Source: Candidatus Curtissbacteria bacterium RIFCSPLOWO2_01_FULL_41_18
GTDB lineage: Bacteria > Patescibacteriota > Microgenomatia > Curtissbacterales > GWA2-41-24
Assembly (NCBI GenBank): GCA_001776475.1
Contig: MFBQ01000036.1
Location: 2,104-11,492, forward strand
Direction of reading: 5' to 3'
DNA: 9,389 bases
The stretch's first letter is position 1; the number at the start of each line of letters is the position of its first letter. This document shows, piece after piece, positions 5,631 to 9,389 of this stretch. The notes beneath the pieces were generated by a model, which saw only the letters and a list, made by a program, of their open reading frames with translations, did not search any database and was not told the origin of the DNA. The translations under genes were made by a program, and so were the position numbers.

Positions 5631-5684
5631 CACGATGAGAGGACTACCAAAGGGTTTTGTCCCGAGGGAATGCCTCTCTTTTTT
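5631..5684 (+). ncRNA. Candidate small hairpin RNA with intrinsic terminator
   Basis: Starting about 7 nt after a TATAAT box, the transcript would be about 54 nt. GAGAGG (5637-5642) pairs with CCTCTC (5673-5678), directly followed by six T residues (5679-5684); inside, GGG (5652-5654) can pair with CCC (5661-5663). Its end overlaps the stop codon of the convergent NYN gene, so it would be antisense to that mRNA's 3' end. Alternatively ATG at 5635 opens a 34-codon frame (MRGLPKGFVPRECLSF...) read from a leaderless message, but the terminator falls inside it. No known RNA family recognised. Confidence 0.4.
5637..5684 (+). terminator. Intrinsic terminator of the small RNA
   Basis: A 6-bp GC-rich stem (GAGAGG/CCTCTC) closes a 30-nt internal region and is followed at once by TTTTTT. 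The T-run exists only for plus-strand transcription, so this does not terminate the NYN gene. Confidence 0.5.
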
Positions 5685-6210
5685 AAGCCTCAACTTTTCC
5701 TCGAAACAAATTGATATTCACAATAAAGTAGCCAAATCTTCTTAGAAGTGAAGAGTATTTTGAATTCGGAACGATTATTTTTCTTAACTTGTTCTTCTTT
5801 ACCAAATAATCTGCAAGGCAATAAAAATCTCCATCGCCGGAAACTATAATCGCTTTGTCGTAATTGGGAAATTCAATCATTGTATAAAGTACAAGTTCTG
5901 CATCCACATTGCCTTTAACTTTAGCCTTTTTATGTTTGCTTGATTTTAAGATAGGTTTGAAAATTATGTTGTAACCCGAGTTTTTAAGATAATTATAGAG
6001 TTTTTTATTTGTTGGTATGTAGCCTATGAACAGAAACGCTTTCTTAACATGATATTTTTCCTTTAGGAATATTCGAAATTTACCAAAATCAAGGTTCCAG
6101 TCTTGGCTTTTAACACCTAAATTTAGGTTTTGACTGTCAATAAATGCGTAAATGGTTAAATGTTCGCCTTTTGATGTTTTGTCCGTTTTCATATCCGTAA
6201 ATTCTAGCAT
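5683..6210 (-). CDS. NYN-domain (LabA/DUF88-like) predicted RNase
   Basis: A 175-residue protein that is essentially one NYN domain, a PIN-like fold whose members cleave or bind RNA with acidic metal-binding residues. The conserved pieces are IYAFIDSQNLN (20-30, D25), KGNVDAELVLYTM (99-111, D103), AIIVSGDGDFYCLADYL (120-136, D126 and D128) and IIVPNSKYSSLLRRFGYF (145-162). All four acidic positions are present, so it is probably active; the target RNA is unknown. Two starts are possible, ATG at 6210 and ATG at 6192 (MKTDKTSKGEHL); neither has a Shine-Dalgarno, and the domain begins only after the second. It is divergent from the 6296 lipoprotein gene and convergent with the candidate small RNA, whose terminator overlaps its stop codon. 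Confidence 0.88.
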   Translation of the reverse strand: MLEFTDMKTDKTSKGEHLTIYAFIDSQNLNLGVKSQDWNLDFGKFRIFLKEKYHVKKAFLFIGYIPTNKKLYNYLKNSGYNIIFKPILKSSKHKKAKVKGNVDAELVLYTMIEFPNYDKAIIVSGDGDFYCLADYLVKKNKLRKIIVPNSKYSSLLRRFGYFIVNINLFRGKVEA

Positions 6211-6242
6211 ATAAGGTGTTACAAACGTTGCATAAAGTTATT

Positions 6243-6271
6243 TTGACTTTGAACCTCAAAAGCCATATAAT
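6243..6271 (+). promoter_or_regulatory. Near-consensus sigma70-type promoter
   Basis: TTGACT (6243-6248), a 17-nt spacer, and TATAAT (6266-6271). This is the best promoter in the window and drives the lipoprotein gene at 6296, with a predicted start near 6278 and a leader of about 18 nt that has no Shine-Dalgarno. Confidence 0.8.
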
Positions 6272-6295
6272 GGGCGCTCCTTTTAAACAATAATT

Positions 6296-7054
6296 GTGCC
6301 AGAAAGAGAAGTGCAAACTCCTATTGTCCCGGACAAATTTAGCTGCTTGAGACAAAGCAGTCGAGCAAGACTTAGGCAAATTAATGCTGCTTTTGGTATT
6401 GTTAGTGCAGTTGATACGAAAGATGCAAGCAGTAGGCGATATAAAAGAGCAGGCGCTGCGGCTGCCATTTCTTTATTTTTAATATTACTTTCTGCTGCTT
6501 GTTCAAAAGAAGCTGATATTGGCCAAGGTCACGAGCGAGAAATACCGACAGCTACATTGATATCCGAAATTCTTCAGCCAGAGATTTTGAAGGTTACACC
6601 GACAGCTGCCAAGCGTCAAGAAGCATTACCTGCAAGCAGCACATCAGGTTTAGAAGTGCCGGAAGGAACAAGGGTAATCTGGAGTAGTTGTGCTTCTGAC
6701 GGAACTTGTTACCCATTCAACTTCTATTGGCCGCCAACCAATGAGACAGTAATGCTCTCGGGCGAACCTCAGCTCAAAGTTCAACATGAATTCTGTCATG
6801 CTCACCAGCATTGGTCGATAAACGGAGGTGAGCCACTGGAACCTTCTGATTACGATTTAGAATCTTGGTACGTGACTAGTGAAGGCCAAAGTTTCAGCAC
6901 AGCTGTTGCTGGTCTTTCTTGGCCTTGGTCGCATAGCCTTCAAAACGGATTGGAAGATTTTGCCTGGACTTGCGCGTATTGGTATCTGGATCCATCGTTT
7001 CTTAAAGAGGTGAGCCCCGAGCGCTACGAATGGGCTGCCGAAAATCTAGAATAA
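6296..7054 (+). CDS. Lipoprotein with HExxH (zincin-like) motif
   Basis: A 252-residue protein, no close homologue recognised. GTG at 6296 is the first possible start after an in-frame stop and sits about 18 nt from the predicted transcript start. A long cytoplasmic-type segment (1-52) precedes the hydrophobic stretch AGAAAAISLFLILLSAAC, with the lipobox cysteine at C69. A linker with PTAT/TPTA (84-104) leads to the C-terminal domain (about 120-252), which has HEFCHAHQHW: H164, E165 and H168 form HExxH, with E189 or E196 (SEGQSF) as possible third zinc ligand, the arrangement of gluzincin peptidases. Cysteines 132, 138, 167 and 226 may form disulfides outside the membrane. Peptidase activity is inference from the motif alone. 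The N-terminal motif matches that of the lipoprotein at 3747. Confidence 0.8.
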   Translation: MPEREVQTPIVPDKFSCLRQSSRARLRQINAAFGIVSAVDTKDASSRRYKRAGAAAAISLFLILLSAACSKEADIGQGHEREIPTATLISEILQPEILKVTPTAAKRQEALPASSTSGLEVPEGTRVIWSSCASDGTCYPFNFYWPPTNETVMLSGEPQLKVQHEFCHAHQHWSINGGEPLEPSDYDLESWYVTSEGQSFSTAVAGLSWPWSHSLQNGLEDFAWTCAYWYLDPSFLKEVSPERYEWAAENLE

Positions 7055-7074
7055 ATTAATTCTCTAGCAGGATT

Positions 7075-7560
7075 TTACTTTAGCTCGACCTTAGCCCCAG
7101 CAGCTTCCAGCTTCGTCTTAGCCTCATTGGCATTTTCCTTATTTGCTCCTTCCAAAACCGGTTTTGGTGCAGCGTCTACCAAATCTTTTGCTTCTTTAAG
7201 ACCCAAAGTTGGCACTATTTCGCGAACTGCTTTAATAACGGAAATTTTGTTGGCGCCGCCGTCTGCCAAAATTACGTTGAAACTGGTTTGTTCGCTTGTT
7301 CCCTCCTCGCCGCCGGCAGGAGCAGCTTGTCCCGAAGGAGCGACAGCTGCCTGAGGGGCTGCAGTCACGCCGAATTTTGTCTCCAGTGCTTTAACTAATT
7401 CGGAAAGTTCAAGAACCGAAAGCTTTTCGATGTCTTTAATTAAATCTTCAAGTTTTTTACTAACTTTTCCGCCAGCTGGCGGATTGGTTTTTGGTTCTTC
7501 TGCCCGTCCTTCTGGGCGAGGCTCGCCTTTGGCGGCTTGCTTTTTATCGTCATCTGCCAT
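7075..7560 (-). CDS. rplL: Ribosomal protein bL12 (L7/L12) with N-terminal extension
   Basis: A 161-residue bL12, the flexible stalk protein of the large subunit that recruits translation GTPases and binds uL10 as dimers. The dimerisation domain KLEDLIKDIEKLSVLELSELVKALE (36-60), the Ala/Pro/Gly hinge (66-90) and the GTPase-binding C-terminal domain (93-161, with KISVIKAVREIVPTLGLKEAKDLV) are all normal. It is about 35 residues longer than usual because of a charged N-terminal extension (1-34), of which residues 12-31 coincide with two DNA palindromes. I chose ATG at 7560, four bases after AAAGGAGGTGAT, rather than the GTG that lies inside that ribosome site. It follows rplJ after 146 nt. rpoB, the usual downstream gene, is absent; the next gene is a convergent lipoprotein 20 nt away. 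Confidence 0.96.
   Translation of the reverse strand: MADDDKKQAAKGEPRPEGRAEEPKTNPPAGGKVSKKLEDLIKDIEKLSVLELSELVKALETKFGVTAAPQAAVAPSGQAAPAGGEEGTSEQTSFNVILADGGANKISVIKAVREIVPTLGLKEAKDLVDAAPKPVLEGANKENANEAKTKLEAAGAKVELK
7468..7483. repeat. Perfect 16-nt palindrome in the rplL 5' coding region
   Basis: TCCGCCAGCTGGCGGA equals its own reverse complement. On the minus strand it encodes NPPAGG (26-31) in the bL12 extension. Confidence 0.75.
7502..7527. repeat. GC-rich palindromic pair in the rplL 5' coding region
   Basis: GCCCGTCCTTCTGGGC (7502-7517) has GCCC/GGGC arms and overlaps GGCGAGGCTCGCC (7515-7527), a near-perfect 13-nt palindrome. Together they encode about residues 12-20 of the bL12 extension. 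Confidence 0.55.
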
Positions 7561-7564
7561 TTTT

Positions 7565-7576
7565 ATCACCTCCTTT
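7565..7576 (-). promoter_or_regulatory. Full-length Shine-Dalgarno of rplL
   Basis: AAAGGAGGTGAT is a 12-base match to the anti-Shine-Dalgarno end of 16S rRNA, four A residues before the ATG. It sets the start at 7560 and contrasts sharply with rplJ just upstream, which has no visible ribosome site; that fits the need for several bL12 copies per uL10. Confidence 0.85.
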
Positions 7577-7618
7577 TGAAAATTTAAAATTTAAATATCA
7601 AATATAAAAATTATGGAA

Positions 7619-7652
7619 GTTCTTGACCCATTGACAGGCTCAGGGCTCGAAC
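7619..7652. repeat. REP-like palindrome between rplJ and rplL
   Basis: The core CCCATTGACAGGCTCAGGG (7627-7645) matches the repeat at 8437-8455 in 16 of 19 positions and can fold with CCC/GGG and GA/TC pairs. Outer GTTC (7619-7622) and GAAC (7649-7652) extend the symmetry. The rest of the 146-nt rplJ-rplL gap is AT-rich with imperfect repeats of ATTTTGA. Confidence 0.6.
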
Positions 7653-7706
7653 AATGATTTTTTAATTTTGAATTGTGATTTTGATTTTTGAACTTTGCAT
7701 TTTGAT

Positions 7707-8237
7707 TTAACCTGCTTTTGCTGCTTGATCCAAAACCGACACTAAGTTTCTTATATTTGCTGCCAAAACGCTTACGAATCCATATATTGGCGAGGTCAAA
7801 GAACCGACTAAAGTAGCGTGAAGATCGTCTCGAGAGGGAATTTTGGCAAGATTTTCGAGGGCTTCAGCATCCAGAATTTCACTATCTAAAAAGCCGAATT
7901 TAAATGTCGGAACGCCTAAAGTTTTGGCAATTTGGGCAATTTCCTTGATGGCTGAGACTTCGTCATCATATGAAAGAATTGCGGCGGTAGGACCAGCGAT
8001 AGTCGATAGTCGATAGTCGATAGTCGATAGTCGCAGGGCGCGGGAAATCAGCGTATTTTTTTCAACCAGAAACTGGCCGCCAGCGGCTTTTATTTTGGCT
8101 CGAAGTTCGGCGACCTGATTGGCGGTTAGGCCTCGAAAGTCTACAAAGGCGAGAGTTTTGGCCTTGGCGATTTTTTCGGCTAAAGTTTTAACCTTTTCCT
8201 CTTTTATTGCCCGTTTAGATTTTGATTTTTTGTCCAT
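7707..8237 (-). CDS. rplJ: Ribosomal protein uL10 (L10)
   Basis: A 176-residue uL10 of normal length, the stalk base that anchors bL12 dimers on 23S rRNA. AKTLAFVDFRGLTANQVAELRAKIKAAGGQF (26-56) and VEKNTLISRAL (58-68) are typical of the rRNA-binding domain, AGPTAAILS (81-89) is the conserved strand after it, and the C-terminal helix NIRNLVSVLDQAAKAG is the bL12-binding tail. Residues 69-81 (RLSTIDYRLSTIA) are encoded by five tandem heptamers and replace the usual variable sequence before GPT without changing its length. ATG at 8237 has no Shine-Dalgarno; the 40 bases before it are heptamer repeats preceded by a terminator-like hairpin. It forms an operon with rplL. rplK and rplA, usual upstream partners, are not in the window. 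Confidence 0.96.
   Translation of the reverse strand: MDKKSKSKRAIKEEKVKTLAEKIAKAKTLAFVDFRGLTANQVAELRAKIKAAGGQFLVEKNTLISRALRLSTIDYRLSTIAGPTAAILSYDDEVSAIKEIAQIAKTLGVPTFKFGFLDSEILDAEALENLAKIPSRDDLHATLVGSLTSPIYGFVSVLAANIRNLVSVLDQAAKAG
7997..8033. repeat. Heptamer tandem array inside rplJ
   Basis: CGATAGT is repeated five times exactly plus CG. Because 7 is not a multiple of 3, the unit is read in all three frames, giving the 7-residue peptide repeat LSTIDYR-LSTIAGP. Gain or loss of one or two units would shift the uL10 frame; three units would keep it. Confidence 0.95.
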
Positions 8238-8243
8238 GATTGA

Positions 8244-8281
8244 TAGTGTTTAGTGTTTAGGGTTCAGGGTTCAGGGTTCAG
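8244..8281. repeat. Heptamer arrays in the rplJ 5' untranslated region
   Basis: TAGTGTT twice (8244-8257), then TAG, then GGTTCAG three times (8261-8281). They fill the space between the leader terminator and the rplJ ATG, where a ribosome site would be expected. Confidence 0.85.
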
Positions 8282-8285
8282 CAAC

Positions 8286-8311
8286 AAAAAAGCGTCTCCA
8301 AAAAGACGCTT
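8286..8311 (-). terminator. Intrinsic terminator or attenuator in the rplJL leader
   Basis: On the minus strand AAGCGTCT, loop TTTTGG, AGACGCTT form a perfect 8-bp stem followed by TTTT. It lies about 50 nt upstream of the rplJ ATG. It either ends an upstream transcript or acts as an attenuator; rplJL leaders in many bacteria are autoregulated by uL10-bL12. A second small hairpin (TTAGA/TCTAA, 8317-8333) lies just before it in the transcript. Confidence 0.7.
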
Positions 8312-8542
8312 GAAACTTAGATCGTTTGTCTAAATTGTGTCCCGCCGATTCTTACCTTTCGCCTTTTTACTATTATTCATAGACGGCTCAAGGAGCGAAT
8401 TATGGCGGGCAAGCCTGCGTAAGATTTTTAATCCCTCCCTTCGACAAGCTCAGGGTAAACTATGCTCGGGACCTTACGGTCTTTGGATTAGAGGAAATAT
8501 AGCAGCTAGATTAGTCTCTTGTCAAATGGTTGTACTGGCCCC
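8312..8542. other. rplJ leader and IS-flanking intergenic region
   Basis: A 231-nt stretch without a credible gene. It contains the hairpin TTAGA/TCTAA (8317-8333), a REP-like 19-mer (8437-8455), and, near 8520, TGTCAAATGG, a possible terminal repeat of the adjacent IS. A promoter for rplJ should lie here on the minus strand, but I could not find a convincing -35/-10 pair. Confidence 0.5.
8437..8455. repeat. REP-like palindrome, second copy
   Basis: CCCTTCGACAAGCTCAGGG folds as CCCT/AGGG plus GA/TC around a small loop. It is the same family as 7627-7645 (16/19 identical), placing one copy on each side of rplJ. Confidence 0.65.
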
Positions 8543-9389
8543 CTAGATAGAGAACGGTTGTCCTCCTTTCTGACTGTTATGCAAGATAACATATTCTTCT
8601 GGTGTTTTGTAACCTAGTTTCTGGTGGAAACGTCTGGTGTTGTATTTACGGTTAAAGACCAGACAGTGCCTGTTAATCTCATCAAGGTTAGGCAGTAGAT
8701 CGTACTGCCAGTTGAAGTACTCATAGACTGCGGTTCTGATGATTCTCTCTGCCCGGCCATTCATCTTGGGTGTGTACGGATAGGTAAAGTAATGCATGAT
8801 GCCGTACTTTTGGCATGCTTTATGAAAGTTGAGAAGGTACTCAGATCCATTGTCTGTTTGTATTGCTTCTACCTTAAAGGGAAAGTAGTTAAGCACTCTT
8901 TCTAGGAAATCGGCGCCTGATTGTGAAGAGATATTCTTGTAACAATAAACATATCCATACCTGCTTTTACAGTCAACTGCACAGAAAAGGTAAAACCTGA
9001 TACCCAAAACATAGAAGTGTTTGGTATCAATCTGCACCAATGCTCCTGGATATTTCTCTCTCATCTCACGGCTAGCTCGAAGTCTGGCAATAGCTAGTTT
9101 TCTGTGTTGTTTAACCTTCTTGATGTGTTGTGTATTTAGTAGTTCCGGGTGACGGTTAATAACCTTTTGGATTGCTGATCTACCAACAATAATACCCTGT
9201 CGTCTTAACTCTTCTTGTATCTCGTACTTGCTCTTCTCATGGTCGGCATCACGGATATCGTAGATCTTCTTCTGGATCCATACCGGTGTGGTCATTTCCC
9301 TTAAGTGGTGAGGACGTCTGGTTCTCTTGTCATCCTCAAGTGTTTTAAGGTTGAATGGTTTGTATCTGTTCTGCCACCTGTAGAAGACG
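8543..9389 (-). CDS. DDE integrase-core transposase, IS481-like (5' end outside window)
   Basis: The reading frame is open to the right window edge, so the ATG at 9295 is internal: 31 more codons upstream include FYRWQNRYKPFNLKTLEDDKR and TRRPHHLREM, typical of the end of the N-terminal HTH region in IS481-type transposases. Counting from that ATG, the catalytic triad is D90 (LVQIDTKHF), D148 (IQTDNGSEY) and E183 (MNGRAERIIRT), with the D-E spacing of 35 usual for retroviral-type integrase cores. The C-terminal part (LGYKTPEEY) is intact. The enzyme cuts and joins IS ends in the chromosome. No frameshift is visible, so it may be active. One IS end should lie just left of the stop, perhaps near 8520. 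It sits beside rplJ, where rplA is normally found. Confidence 0.92.
   Translation of the reverse strand, partial: VFYRWQNRYKPFNLKTLEDDKRTRRPHHLREMTTPVWIQKKIYDIRDADHEKSKYEIQEELRRQGIIVGRSAIQKVINRHPELLNTQHIKKVKQHRKLAIARLRASREMREKYPGALVQIDTKHFYVLGIRFYLFCAVDCKSRYGYVYCYKNISSQSGADFLERVLNYFPFKVEAIQTDNGSEYLLNFHKACQKYGIMHYFTYPYTPKMNGRAERIIRTAVYEYFNWQYDLLPNLDEINRHCLVFNRKYNTRRFHQKLGYKTPEEYVILHNSQKGGQPFSI

Noticed and set aside
8337..8546. 69-codon plus-strand frame upstream of rplJ
   Set aside because: It runs through a REP-like repeat and a putative IS end, has no ribosome site, and its translation looks like none of the known families.

Overview
The window looks like a piece of a small-genome, moderately AT-rich bacterium, most likely a Candidate Phyla Radiation (Patescibacteria, perhaps Microgenomates-like) member. 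This is inference from a bL12/uL10 pair detached from its usual neighbours, a RAYT-type transposase, TPT-linker surface proteins with a dockerin pair, an IS481-like element, and a genome littered with short palindromes and 7-8 nt tandem repeats. Standard code 11 fits: eleven recognisable genes read through without in-frame TGA, and all eleven end in TAA or TAG.

Layout. 1-611 (+): 3' part of a phosphomannomutase/phosphoglucomutase with a nested palindrome inserted in frame. 672-2382 (-): an operon-like run of excisionase-type HTH protein, RAYT transposase and inositol-monophosphatase-family enzyme; a 21-nt palindrome occurs upstream of and inside the RAYT gene, and a degenerate copy forms its 3' end and the Shine-Dalgarno of the phosphatase. 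2383-5024 (+): a two-gene surface-protein operon, a dockerin/TPT-linker protein followed 3 nt later by a TPT-linker lipoprotein with a predicted beta-propeller. 5017-5582 (+): decayed small reading frames. 5593-5684 (+): a promoter and short hairpin RNA converging on a NYN-domain RNase gene (5683-6210, -). 6296-7054 (+): a second lipoprotein, from a near-consensus promoter, with an HExxH motif and an N-terminal motif shared with the first lipoprotein. 7075-8237 (-): rplJ-rplL, with a terminator-like hairpin in the leader. 8543-9389 (-): a DDE transposase cut by the window edge.

How it fits together. The surface proteins carry long charged N-terminal segments before their membrane/lipobox segment and are probably displayed on the cell envelope; binding partners for the dockerin are not in the window. 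The most unusual theme is repeat DNA tolerated inside core genes: palindromes in the mutase and in the N-terminal extension of bL12, a heptamer array inside uL10, and heptamers where the rplJ ribosome binding site should be. The RAYT beside a conspicuous palindrome suggests one source of hairpin mobility, but the other palindromes belong to different sequence families.
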